From: Spirochaetales bacterium
Lineage (GTDB): Bacteria > Spirochaetota > Leptospiria > Leptospirales > Leptonemataceae
DNA length: 64,000 nt
Direction of reading: 5' to 3'
Assembly (NCBI GenBank): GCA_015075425.1
Contig: JABTUL010000002.1
Location: 310,001-374,000 of the forward strand
Below, piece after piece: positions 33,351-42,007 of the stretch. The position numbers and the translations under genes are program-made. The notes under the pieces were generated by a model. That model saw only the letters and a list, made by a program, of their open reading frames with translations. It did not search any database and was not told the origin of the DNA. Every line of letters begins with the position of its first letter. Position 1 is the stretch's first letter.

Positions 33351-34607
33351 TCAAGGCCTTTTTAGCGCCATCCCCGCAAGTAGCGCTGGCTCCGCCTCCA
33401 GGATGGCCCCCGGCACGTCCTGGCCGTTGGTCAAGAAGGAGAAAGGCTTGCTGAACTTATCGGCAAGCTCAATAAAAGCACCAATAAAATCTCCTTCATC
33501 CAGCTTGGTCAGTACAATTTTATCAAAGCCGATTTGCTCGTAAGCGAGTAGCAGCCTTTCCAGGAGATAGGGACTGGTATTGGCAGCAAGAACCAGGTGC
33601 TTTTCCAGCCTGACCTGGCAGGACTGCGCAAAAGATGCCAATCGCTCCATCTTCTCCAGGTCCTGGAAGCCCACGCCTGGCGTGTCGATGAGCAAAAGTT
33701 CCGCTCCATCTTTCTCCGTCTGCAGTTTGAATTCCTCCTCATCCAGGGGCGCAAAAAAAGGGGCTTCCATAATAGCAGCATAAGTCTTGAGCTGCTCTGT
33801 TGCGGCCAGACGGACATGGTCCAGGCTATAGAGGGACACCTCCCGCCGCTTGAAGAAATGGTAACGCGCGGCCACTTTAACCAGGGTCGTAGTCTTTCCG
33901 CTACCCGTTGGACCGATAAACATCACCGCCCTGCACTCTCCCGACACCGGAGCAATTTCCGGCACCGTCCGAATGTGATTTTTCAGGCGTTCCAGGGTGC
34001 GTTCTTCCACTTTCCGGATTTCCCGAACATCCAGACGGGACAGAGAAAGGTCCAGCTCATTCATAAAGCTCGCCACGAAATCAGGCCCAAAATGAGCCTG
34101 GCCCAGACGACTCTCAATGGCGCGCAAGTTGGGCTCAAGCCCTGTCAGCGCGGGTTGCGGGCCGCGCTCCACCCGCCTTGTGGAGGCGGGAAAGGGCTGC
34201 CGATCCAGGCCGCGCTCCAGGGTATGTTGAGACTTCTCTGTGTGGAAAAGTTCATCGGGCCCTGCCGGTGGCTGGGTACGGCCTTCACCCGAAAAGTCTT
34301 TCTCCATCAGGGCTTTGATTTCTTCATCGGTTACGTCAAAACCGGGACGCATGAGAGTGTCCGGGACTGCCGCAATTTCAGGCAACACACCAGCTTTTAG
34401 ATTTTCTCCCCTTTTGCGGTCGCGGATTTCCGGCAGCATGAAGTCCATTTCATACTCTTTGGGCTTGCGGGAAAAGATCTTGCTGCCCAGCCAGCCTTCG
34501 TCGGGAACTTCCCGCGTACTGAGAACGATGGCGTCTTTGCCATAGAGGCTACGGATTTCCAGTTCCAATTTCTTCAGGCTGGGTCCACGTATCTTCTGGT
34601 ATTTCAT
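33351..34607 (-). CDS. flhF: FlhF, SRP-type GTPase for flagellar placement
   Basis: 418 residues. The basic/acidic B region (MKYQKIRGPSLKKLELEIRSLYGKDAIVLSTREV and a long variable linker) precedes the NG domain. The NG domain shows VMFIGPTGSGKTTTLVKVAARY (G1), SLDHVRLAATEQLKTYA, LLIDTPGVG (G3) and VLTKLDEGDFIGA (G4). FlhF recruits the first flagellar components to the pole as a GTP-dependent dimer. First gene of the cluster, with a divergent lipoprotein gene upstream. Confidence 0.95.
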   Translation of the reverse strand: MKYQKIRGPSLKKLELEIRSLYGKDAIVLSTREVPDEGWLGSKIFSRKPKEYEMDFMLPEIRDRKRGENLKAGVLPEIAAVPDTLMRPGFDVTDEEIKALMEKDFSGEGRTQPPAGPDELFHTEKSQHTLERGLDRQPFPASTRRVERGPQPALTGLEPNLRAIESRLGQAHFGPDFVASFMNELDLSLSRLDVREIRKVEERTLERLKNHIRTVPEIAPVSGECRAVMFIGPTGSGKTTTLVKVAARYHFFKRREVSLYSLDHVRLAATEQLKTYAAIMEAPFFAPLDEEEFKLQTEKDGAELLLIDTPGVGFQDLEKMERLASFAQSCQVRLEKHLVLAANTSPYLLERLLLAYEQIGFDKIVLTKLDEGDFIGAFIELADKFSKPFSFLTNGQDVPGAILEAEPALLAGMALKRP

Positions 34608-34756
34608 TGCATCAGGCCAAAATCCGGGTTTTTAATTATGTCTCATTAAGTATTTTTGCTGGCAAGGTTTTTTTGCCTGTCGTTGCAGAATTTTCCGGGC
34701 CTCAACTCCCGGCCCATTACGCTCAAGCTTGCTGCTTTTTTACCGATCACTCTGGT

Positions 34757-35344
34757 ATGTCTTTCTTCAACAAAATCGCCATCACCTTCATCGTTCTCTT
34801 TCTTGCGAGCTGTAGCAAACGCGGCCAGGACCCATTTCTGCCACCGGCTCCGGGACTGCTGGGTTTTGGCAAAGACATTCCGACGGCTCTCTCAACCTGG
34901 GAGAACGCCGGTTTCATTCTCCTCGAAAGAACTCCCGAGCTGCTGCGCCTGCGCTTGCCAGAAACCGATGAGAGCAAGGCCCAGGGCATGGTACCACAGG
35001 TTCCTCCCTACGTGCTGACCGGTTATTTCAACCAGAACAAGCTGGCCATCGTGCGCATTGTCCGCCGCGAATCCATCGAACGCATTGATGCTTTCCAGAA
35101 AGCCACGATCTCACTCCACGGACTCAAAGAAATCTGGAGCGGTAAAGTGGATGAAAACCAGAAAGACGGGTTCTGGATGCTCTCGGAAGAGGCTGGAATC
35201 TATGAAAATTCGGATCTGTGGGCCAGGATCCGCCGGGCCCGCTACCAGGCACAGGAGATCGGGCCGGTAAATCATGAGCTGGAAGTTGAGTTTTTCAGCA
35301 AGACCGACAACCCGGGACTTGACGCCAGCCAGTTGCGACCCTGA
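34757..35344 (+). CDS. lipoprotein, unknown function
   Basis: Start at MSFFNKIAITFIVLFLASC (34757), a clear spirochaetal lipoprotein signal with FLASC lipobox. The longer frame from 34607 overlaps flhF and is not supported. The mature part is about 180 residues with GLLGFGKDIPTALSTWENAGF, a beta-rich middle (VLTGYFNQNKLAIVRIVRR) and a terminal ELEVEFFSK strand. No family recognised. Divergent from flhF, with about 150 bases of shared promoter space. Confidence 0.75.
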   Translation: MSFFNKIAITFIVLFLASCSKRGQDPFLPPAPGLLGFGKDIPTALSTWENAGFILLERTPELLRLRLPETDESKAQGMVPQVPPYVLTGYFNQNKLAIVRIVRRESIERIDAFQKATISLHGLKEIWSGKVDENQKDGFWMLSEEAGIYENSDLWARIRRARYQAQEIGPVNHELEVEFFSKTDNPGLDASQLRP

Positions 35345-35371
35345 CGGGTCCACATGCGGCTCGCTCCGCTC

Positions 35372-35842
35372 TCAGGTAAAAACGATGTGCCCGCCCTGGG
35401 CCATTTCATAGAATTGGCCCACCGTGATGATATCCTGCACCTGATCGCAAAAATCTTCCTTTTTTAGTTTAAACATATCCACAGAGGCGCGACAGGCGTA
35501 CAGCCCGGCCCCCGTATCATGGATCATCTCCACAAACTCGGGAATGGTGGGAATATCCAGCTCTTCCATTTGTTTTTTCATCATATGAGTGGCCAGACCC
35601 GACATTCCCGGCAGAATCCCGATAATGGACGGAATGTGCATCCCGGGGTTGCCCACCGTAGCCACTTTGATATGTTCCATGGTTTTCTTAACAATTGCAT
35701 CCATACCAAAAAAGGTAAAAAATAAATTTACAGTAATACCCTCTGCCCGAGCTCCGTTGGCCATAATGAGGCCAGGATAAACGCCCTCAAGAGAACCTTT
35801 ACTAATAATGATAGATACTTTTTCTTTTGCTAAATCTGCCAT
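35372..35842 (-). CDS. DsrE2-like sulfur carrier protein
   Basis: 156 residues of the DsrE/DsrF/DrsH superfamily. It starts KEKVSIIISKGSLEGVYPGLIMANGARAEG, with VNLFFTFFGMDAI typical of DsrE2A, and a conserved Cys in GAGLYACRASVDMF. A second hydrophobic stretch (HIPSIIGILPGMSGLAT) may associate with the membrane. DsrE2 proteins transfer sulfane sulfur between carriers such as TusA and DsrC. Immediately downstream of a DsrC/TusE-like gene and an SQR-like gene in the same direction, forming a sulfur-handling operon. Confidence 0.9.
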   Translation of the reverse strand: MADLAKEKVSIIISKGSLEGVYPGLIMANGARAEGITVNLFFTFFGMDAIVKKTMEHIKVATVGNPGMHIPSIIGILPGMSGLATHMMKKQMEELDIPTIPEFVEMIHDTGAGLYACRASVDMFKLKKEDFCDQVQDIITVGQFYEMAQGGHIVFT

Positions 35843-35869
35843 ACCATCTCTCCTTGCTATGCTCGTGGA

Positions 35870-36166
35870 TCAAACGCAACCCTCAGGTTTGGGGACGCCA
35901 GCTATTTTTGCAGCCGTACTGCCCGGTCGAACCGGAAACAGTTGATAGAGCTCTTTTGTATCTACTCCACTATTTTTGGTAATCCGCCGGATGGTTGGAG
36001 CTTTTCCGTTCTCCTGAAAATCTTTGCGCATGTAGCGAACGACCACCCAGTGCCTTTCATTCATCTCAATCTGATTGGCCCGGGCAATGGCCAGAGCGAT
36101 CTCTTCATTCCAGATTGCCGGGTCCGTCAGGAAGCCCTCTTCATTTAACGAAAGCGCTGCTATCAT
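35870..36166 (-). CDS. DsrC/TusE-family sulfur carrier
   Basis: 98 residues. Typical features are LNEEGFLTDPAIWNEEIA, RHWVVVRYMRKDF and a C-terminal arm ending AKIAGVPKPEGCV. The penultimate Cys97 is present. The second cysteine of dissimilatory DsrC, ten residues before it, is replaced by Ala (TAAKIAG), so this is the single-cysteine TusE-like or sulfur-trafficking form. It would accept persulfide sulfur from the adjacent DsrE2-like protein. Eleven bases downstream of the SQR-like gene. Confidence 0.9.
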   Translation of the reverse strand: MIAALSLNEEGFLTDPAIWNEEIALAIARANQIEMNERHWVVVRYMRKDFQENGKAPTIRRITKNSGVDTKELYQLFPVRPGSTAAKIAGVPKPEGCV

Positions 36167-36177
36167 TTTTTTCCTCC

Positions 36178-37422
36178 TTACTTGACTGCCAATCTCTTCC
36201 CTGCCAGGCTCATCCGGGACGGGATAAAAGGAACCGACCGTCCCTTGAGCAATACATTCCAGTAGATCCAGCGAAAAGCCAGCTTGGACCAGTGATTGAT
36301 CCGGTTTTCTTTAAGTAAAGCAAGTGGACCGACAACGGCCAGAGGAAATTTTCCCGGAACCGGTTCGTAATCATAATTAAAGTCAATCAACAGACCTTTG
36401 CCATAGCCCGTTTCCACAAAGCAGTTCGCGTGACCATCAAAGGATTCTTCCAGCTCTTTGCCGGAGATGGCTCTCTGGATATTCAGTGTCAGGAGTTCGC
36501 TTTGAAAATGGGCGACCGATCCTGCTTTGGAAGCGGGAATATCCGTGGCATCGCCCAGAACAAAGATATTGGACCGGGCTCTGGCCTGAAGTGTATGTTT
36601 GTGTACGGGAACAAAATTCAGTTCATCGCCAAGACCGGAGCGGGAAATCACTGCATCGCCCATGTTGGGGGGAACGGTCACCAGCAGGTCATATTCAATG
36701 GACCGTCCATCGTAAGACTGAATCGTCTTTGCATCGGAGTCCACGCGTTCCACAACAAAATCGGCCTCCACATGAACATTCTTCTGATCCAGAAGGTGGC
36801 CCAGGTACTCTGAGGCAACGGGGCGGGTAAAGGCGCCAGAAAGGGGCGTAAGATAGGTTATGCGAGTCTTACTGCGAAGTCCCTTTTTCTCAAGATACCA
36901 GTCGGCAAGGAAGGCAAATTCCAGCGGGGCCACGGGGCACTTGATGGGCATTTCTGCGATGTGGACTACCAGATTGCCTCCCTGGAAATCCGCAAGCCCT
37001 TCTCTCAAGCGGCGCGCTCCCTCTATCGTATAGAAATCCAAAATATTGCGCTGCCAGCCATCACCTTCAAGCAAACCCGGAACCTCCTCCGGCGCAATAT
37101 TCGATCCGGTAGCTATGATCAAAAAATCGTATACTAAAGTTCTTCCATTTTCCAGAATGATTTTATTTGCGTCAATGTCGATCCGCTCTGCCTGGGCATT
37201 GATCCATTCCACTCCAGCGGGCAACAGAGCCCCAATGGGCCGGACTATTTCTTTTTCCTGGTTGATTCCAAAGGGGAGAAAAAGGAAGCCTGGCTGGTAG
37301 TAATGCTCCTGGCGCGCATCAACTATCTGTATCTTCCAGCCCTTCCCACCCAGAGAACGCAGCAGATGCTGTGCCATCATGGTACCGGCCGTCCCGGCTC
37401 CCAGTATCAGAATCGTTTTCAT
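36178..37422 (-). CDS. sulfide:quinone oxidoreductase-like flavoprotein
   Basis: 414 residues. FAD site LILGAGTAGTMMAQHL at the N-terminus, YDFLIIATGSNIAPEEVPG, and a second dinucleotide motif NIFVLGDATDIPASKAGSVAHFQ. A redox-active Cys is plausible in MPIKCPVAPLEFAF, the region equivalent to the SQR catalytic cysteines; another lies in GHANCFVETG. The C-terminus has amphipathic helices suited to monotopic membrane binding. It would oxidise sulfide to sulfane sulfur and reduce quinone, feeding DsrE2 and TusE/DsrC encoded downstream. NADH dehydrogenase type 2 is less likely. Confidence 0.85.
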   Translation of the reverse strand: MKTILILGAGTAGTMMAQHLLRSLGGKGWKIQIVDARQEHYYQPGFLFLPFGINQEKEIVRPIGALLPAGVEWINAQAERIDIDANKIILENGRTLVYDFLIIATGSNIAPEEVPGLLEGDGWQRNILDFYTIEGARRLREGLADFQGGNLVVHIAEMPIKCPVAPLEFAFLADWYLEKKGLRSKTRITYLTPLSGAFTRPVASEYLGHLLDQKNVHVEADFVVERVDSDAKTIQSYDGRSIEYDLLVTVPPNMGDAVISRSGLGDELNFVPVHKHTLQARARSNIFVLGDATDIPASKAGSVAHFQSELLTLNIQRAISGKELEESFDGHANCFVETGYGKGLLIDFNYDYEPVPGKFPLAVVGPLALLKENRINHWSKLAFRWIYWNVLLKGRSVPFIPSRMSLAGKRLAVK

Positions 37423-37450
37423 TGAATCGCTGTCCGGGTGATGTTGTTTT

Positions 37451-38653
37451 TCAATAGAGTCTTACCGGTCTTCCACTCACCTTCTCCAGGCGATTTTCGA
37501 TGGGACGGCGCTCGCGCCCAAAAGAGATACCCGTGGCTTCAAACAAACGCACATCATCTTCCGACACATGCCGTTGAACGATTGCCTCTTTGACATCCAT
37601 GTACTGGATCACTCCGTTCTGCAAACCAATCACCGTGACCCCAAAGATTTCCCGGCGGGCCAGCTCAACAGCTGCTGCACCGGCAGAGAGGCCAAAGTTC
37701 ACGTCATAGGCGGAAGTCAGTCCACAGCGCATCAGGTGGCCTGGTCGGACGTCACGTACTTCCGGGATTTCATAAATTCCTTCTACGAACAGTCCGTGGT
37801 CCTTGAAAGCCTGGCGGATCTTTGCATCCGCTTTCATTCGCGACTCTATTTGCTTGACCACATATTTACCGGCACCCATCAGCTTGCGATGGCCAAAGGC
37901 GTCCGGCTCAGACGTTTCGTCGACCAGCTCCTTCCCGCTGGAATCCCGCAACCCCTCTGCCACCACAATGGACACAGAAGCTTTCTGGTTATCTGAAGCC
38001 TGGAGCCGGCGAATGTAAAGCTCCCGGACATGGTCATACAGGACGTCAAAATCGACCGGGACTTCGGGAATGAGAATCGCATCGGCTTCGCCGGCCACAC
38101 CACCGCGGAAAGCTGTATGACCGGCATAGCGGCCAAATACCTCGAGAACCAGAACACGATTGTGGGTGCGGCTTGTGGTATGCAAATCCCGAATCGCGTC
38201 CGCAATGCGATTGATCGTACTGTCTCCACCCACGCTGTAGGGCATGAGATCCAGGTCCATAGTCTTGGGAACGTGAATGCAGGAAATGCCCTGGTTTCCC
38301 AGGTCCACAACAACGCTGCCGGTGTCGTCGCCACCGGCGATGATCAGCGCCTTGAGGCCATGTTTTTCAAGGCCGGCCTTGATGCGCGCATACTTGTTTT
38401 CATCTTTGATCTTTGATACTTTGACTCGCGAATTGCCCGCTTCACTTCCAGCAAGATACACAGGAAATTGCTCGAGGCGCTCCTCCGTCAGGACCACCAA
38501 TCGCTCTGTATCAACCAGATTGTACAGGCCCGCATAACCATTGGTGATCAGACAGGGAGTGTAACTGTGGTGGAGAGCCATTCGCGCTGCACCCTTTATG
38601 GCGGCATTGAGTCCGCCGCAATCTCCACCGGAAGAGAGGATTCCTATTTTCAC
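37451..38653 (-). CDS. pfp: 6-phosphofructokinase, PPi-type signature
   Basis: 400 residues, PFKA family. ILSSGGDCGGLNAAI binds the phosphoryl donor. GGDDT at 107-111 has Asp where ATP-dependent enzymes have Gly. PKTMDLD at 129-135 has Lys where ATP enzymes have Gly. Together these two substitutions define pyrophosphate-dependent PFK. The catalytic Asp pair of TIDND is kept as TMDLD, with Leu in the middle. It interconverts fructose-6-phosphate and fructose-1,6-bisphosphate reversibly in the cytoplasm. PPi use is predicted from residues, not demonstrated. Confidence 0.92.
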   Translation of the reverse strand: MKIGILSSGGDCGGLNAAIKGAARMALHHSYTPCLITNGYAGLYNLVDTERLVVLTEERLEQFPVYLAGSEAGNSRVKVSKIKDENKYARIKAGLEKHGLKALIIAGGDDTGSVVVDLGNQGISCIHVPKTMDLDLMPYSVGGDSTINRIADAIRDLHTTSRTHNRVLVLEVFGRYAGHTAFRGGVAGEADAILIPEVPVDFDVLYDHVRELYIRRLQASDNQKASVSIVVAEGLRDSSGKELVDETSEPDAFGHRKLMGAGKYVVKQIESRMKADAKIRQAFKDHGLFVEGIYEIPEVRDVRPGHLMRCGLTSAYDVNFGLSAGAAAVELARREIFGVTVIGLQNGVIQYMDVKEAIVQRHVSEDDVRLFEATGISFGRERRPIENRLEKVSGRPVRLY

Positions 38654-38708
38654 ACTTGTACTCCTTTGCGTTCATAACTGCGGCCGCCGGCTACACTGAC
38701 CAGCATTT

Positions 38709-40478
38709 TCATTCGTCCTTAGTTCCGGCGGGCTGCATCCGCTGCAACTCCTGGCGGGATCTGGCTATTTCCTCTTTGATCCTGGCCGTAGCATTCAAGC
38801 GCTGGGAAAGCTCACCATCCCGGAAAAGGAAAAGTAGATTCAAAACGCACTTCATCATGTTCTCCAGAGCCTGCTCCACATTCATCCCGGCAAACCGGGA
38901 ACCACCGGTGATCTCCCGTTCCGCATGAGGGATAAAACGAGCTTCTTTCCGCAGATCTTCAACGGGCACGGAACGAGAACGCTGCATGCGAGGATCCGAA
39001 CCCATCTCACGTGCAGAAGAATGGTTGGAGAGCACCACCCCCAGGTCCTGACTGAACTGACGGAAAAGTCGAAGCGCTGCGCGGACGCAAGTCACCAGTT
39101 CCTGTGTAACCGCGTCGTCACCTCCGGTTTTCAAATCCTGGTGCAGGCGGGCAAAGGTATAGTCAGACGGATTTTTTTTGGCCAGGTTGTCCACACTGCG
39201 CAGAAGCACGCTTATGTCTTCTGCCAGACGCTTGAAAATCCCCTGTTTGAAAATGATTACATCTTCTGTACTGTGATCCCTGATGGTGCCGACCGAACCC
39301 ATGAGCAAAGGCGTGAAATTCAAATCAAAATCGTGCAATATGGCGTGCAGGAATTTATAGGGATTATTTAGATGTTCGCGAATCGAATCTTCTGTAACCG
39401 CATGCCCTACGTGCAGACGGTTGAGCACCAGGCGGACTATGTCCTGAAAAAAACTTATATCGAGTCTACCGCCTTCCTTGATGGTGAAATAGCGTTTCTT
39501 CATGAGCTCAATATTCTGGATCTCTTCTTCCAAATCGCGAATATTTTGATCCAGTTTGTTCACATAAGTAACAATCACCGCAGCAATTTTTTCCGGCGCC
39601 CTGTACTTCTTCAGGGCCGGCTTCCCGGTACCCAGCTCAGTTCTGACGATGTCATCCCAATTGACAATGCGCTTTTCACGCAGCGTGTAGTAGGCGCGGA
39701 AAGCATCTTTCAAATTGGGTGTTCCCTCCTCCATCCGCGCAAACAGTTTAATGGAGCGGGCAAAATCCCGACTCGCATCTTTTAGCTCGGGTCTTGCATC
39801 CACATAGACCGGCAATTCTTCCAGCAGCACTTTGCGGTAGTTGGGGTAAAGGATCAGCAAAGAATACGCCTTTTGCAAACGAATGGAGTCGGTGATCCAT
39901 TGATCTGGATTGTCTTTATTCAGGGCAAGGCGTGGCTGGCAGTTGAAATACTCGGTGAAAAATTGCAGGGCCGCAACCAGAGTATTGTAGGTAGGCGGAC
40001 CGTAGTTCTTCCAGCTGTAGCGGACGGCAAAGCGCAGGCCGCGCAAGAGAGCAGCCATATCTTCCTCAGGTGTGCTAAAGAGCGCATGCACCCCCCCGGA
40101 GATCGCATAGTTAAGCCCAAAAATTCCCGTGTCAATGGTGCCGGTGGTCTGTCCCCAGCGGGTCAGCTCTCCTCCAAAAATATTGGCCAGGAAACCAGCC
40201 TTAGCCTTCTTCTTGCGCGCAGCATTTTTTACCGGCGGAGCGCCGGCCGGACGAGCTTTAGCCCCTCCAGGCCGGGCAGCAGCCGGCGCCACTTCAACGC
40301 CGCGACGGCTCTCGGTCAGCTTTTTATCAAGCTCTTCGATCCGGGCAATGCGCAAAAAAACATCGCTTGTGGTGCTTACGATCTCATCGACTTTAGCCTG
40401 CTCTTCGGGAGGCCTTGGCTTGCGATACAGCTCGCCAAACAGCCTGTGAGCGGCGGCTGTTGTTAAATGCGAGTGCAT
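38709..40478 (-). CDS. large cytoplasmic protein, unknown function, possibly spirochaete-specific
   Basis: 589 residues, no signal or membrane helix. A helical N-terminus is followed by a Pro/Ala/Lys-rich low-complexity linker (about residues 60-95), then a long helical body with FFTEYFNCQPRLALNKDN and LNRLHVGHAVTEDSIREHLNNPYKFL, and a coiled-coil C-terminus rich in Arg, Glu and Gln. It resembles uncharacterised spirochaetal families such as DUF5312, but I cannot confirm this. Starts three bases after the LolA-like gene stop, so it belongs to the ETF operon. Confidence 0.75.
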   Translation of the reverse strand: MHSHLTTAAAHRLFGELYRKPRPPEEQAKVDEIVSTTSDVFLRIARIEELDKKLTESRRGVEVAPAAARPGGAKARPAGAPPVKNAARKKKAKAGFLANIFGGELTRWGQTTGTIDTGIFGLNYAISGGVHALFSTPEEDMAALLRGLRFAVRYSWKNYGPPTYNTLVAALQFFTEYFNCQPRLALNKDNPDQWITDSIRLQKAYSLLILYPNYRKVLLEELPVYVDARPELKDASRDFARSIKLFARMEEGTPNLKDAFRAYYTLREKRIVNWDDIVRTELGTGKPALKKYRAPEKIAAVIVTYVNKLDQNIRDLEEEIQNIELMKKRYFTIKEGGRLDISFFQDIVRLVLNRLHVGHAVTEDSIREHLNNPYKFLHAILHDFDLNFTPLLMGSVGTIRDHSTEDVIIFKQGIFKRLAEDISVLLRSVDNLAKKNPSDYTFARLHQDLKTGGDDAVTQELVTCVRAALRLFRQFSQDLGVVLSNHSSAREMGSDPRMQRSRSVPVEDLRKEARFIPHAEREITGGSRFAGMNVEQALENMMKCVLNLLFLFRDGELSQRLNATARIKEEIARSRQELQRMQPAGTKDE

Positions 40479-40481
40479 TCC

Positions 40482-41105
40482 TCACTCTGAATTGAGGGGA
40501 TTGGAGATAACGCGAAAACCGGGCTGCGGTTTAAGCTGGAACTGCGCAGCTGCTGTATCACCGGCTGCCCGGTATCCACTGAAAAGAATGGTGGTCCAGT
40601 TGTCGGAGCGAGGTGGCCACAAACTTATTTTGATCAGACGAAAGGAATCGTCCCATTCCAGCATAACCTCCCGGTAAAAGGCCGAGTTATCGTCCCGAAT
40701 AAGCCGTGCTTTGCGACCATCTTCCTTAATCAGGTAGCCTTTCAGCAACCAGCCCAGACCAACGATCTGCGGATCTTCCAGTTCCTGAACGCCCAGCACC
40801 CGTGCAGAAGTATCGAGTACCTGTAGCTCTTTACCGTTGGTAGCAATGACACGGCCGTCGCTCAGTTCAAGCCGCATTTTTCCGGGTGCATAAAGCAACT
40901 CACCGCTTTGAAAGGTTGCACCGTTTGTGATGTTAATGCTGGCCCGGAAGGCACCCTGATCCGCCATGGTTTTCACCAGACGAACCACTCCTTCACGTGC
41001 ACACAGGGGCAGCGCAAGCGCCAGCCAGAGGACCGGCCCGGCAGATTTAGCCCAGGACTTTTTTGAATTCGGCAGTAAGGGCCGGCACAACCTTGAACAG
41101 GTCAT
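40482..41105 (-). CDS. LolA-like outer-membrane lipoprotein carrier
   Basis: Signal-like segment AGPVLWLALALPLCA precedes a body with the LolA pattern: VVRLVKTMADQGAFRASI, SGELLYAPGKMRLEL, then VIATNGKELQVLDTSARV and a terminal FRVISNPLNSE. LolA carries lipoproteins across the periplasm. The start is uncertain: ATG at 41105 or TTG at 41090, both inside the etfA 3' end, giving an overlap of 40-60 bases. The much longer open frame to 41447 is an etfA shadow. Periplasmic. Confidence 0.78.
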   Translation of the reverse strand: MTCSRLCRPLLPNSKKSWAKSAGPVLWLALALPLCAREGVVRLVKTMADQGAFRASINITNGATFQSGELLYAPGKMRLELSDGRVIATNGKELQVLDTSARVLGVQELEDPQIVGLGWLLKGYLIKEDGRKARLIRDDNSAFYREVMLEWDDSFRLIKISLWPPRSDNWTTILFSGYRAAGDTAAAQFQLKPQPGFRVISNPLNSE

Positions 41106-41985
41106 CCACCACTCCATAGGTTGCAACTTTGAAGATGGGAGCATCCGCATCTTTATTGATGGCAACGATGTATTTGGAACTTCCCATTCCGGCCATGTGC
41201 TGTATGGCCCCCGAAATGCCGCAGGCAATGTAGCAATTGGGAGATACCGTCTTCCCGGTCTGACCGACCTGGTGGCTGTGCGCAATCCAGCCCGCATCGA
41301 CAGCAGCACGGCTGGCACCCAGGGCAGCACCCAGGACATCGCAGAGCTCCTGTAAAAGCGGCCAGTTCTCCGGTCCCTTGATTCCGCGACCGCCGGAGAC
41401 AATAATTGATGCATCTTGTAGCTGAACCTTTGATCCGCCGCTGGCATCGATATCGCTCAAACGAGCAGTCACACTTCCCTCACCCTCAGAAACCGCTTCG
41501 ATTTTGCTCTCTCCCGTATAGCTGGTGACTTCGATGGCATTGGGGCGCACGGTCAAGACGGCCGGACCCTTCACCTTAACGCTGGCGTAGGCTTTGCCGG
41601 AATACACGGGCTTGCGCACCTCCAGGTCTCCAGCGGCGCCTTTGACACCCACGACATCAGCAACCAGGGCCGCACCCAGTTTCACCGCCAGCCTGCCGGC
41701 AAAGTCCTTGCCCTGGATAGAATGGGGCAGAAGAACGAGCTGGGCTCCGCGCGCACGGGCCACGGCAGCGGCTATCTGGGCTGCGCCCTGGGGGCTGTAC
41801 TCAGCCAGCGTTGCTTTCAGGGCAACGTCCGCGCCGGCAGAGAGCAATTCCTTGCACTGATCGTCTGTGCCATTGAATATGAGAGCAGCCACCGGTCCAC
41901 CCAGTGCGCGACCGGCCGATGCCAGTTCCTTTGAGACTTTTTTCAGTGAATCGCCTTTGATTTCTGCTACTACCAGAGTTGACAT
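41047..41985 (-). CDS. etfA: electron transfer flavoprotein alpha subunit
   Basis: 312 residues. The N-terminal alpha/beta domain starts TLVVAEIKGDSLKKVS. The C-terminal FAD-binding domain shows IIVSGGRGIKG, LGASRAAVDAGWIAHSHQVGQTGKTVSPNCYIACGISGAIQHMAGMGSSKYIVAINKD, the ETF-alpha signature. With EtfB it carries electrons from acyl-CoA dehydrogenases to the quinone pool in fatty-acid oxidation. It follows etfB by 22 bases. Confidence 0.97.
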   Translation of the reverse strand: MSTLVVAEIKGDSLKKVSKELASAGRALGGPVAALIFNGTDDQCKELLSAGADVALKATLAEYSPQGAAQIAAAVARARGAQLVLLPHSIQGKDFAGRLAVKLGAALVADVVGVKGAAGDLEVRKPVYSGKAYASVKVKGPAVLTVRPNAIEVTSYTGESKIEAVSEGEGSVTARLSDIDASGGSKVQLQDASIIVSGGRGIKGPENWPLLQELCDVLGAALGASRAAVDAGWIAHSHQVGQTGKTVSPNCYIACGISGAIQHMAGMGSSKYIVAINKDADAPIFKVATYGVVDDLFKVVPALTAEFKKVLG

Positions 41986-42007
41986 AATGACCTCTTTCCT
42001 GATTCCC

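Noticed and set aside
35345-35371. Small GC-rich hairpin between the lipoprotein and DsrE2 genes as a terminator
   Set aside because: The stem is short and no T-run follows in either direction.
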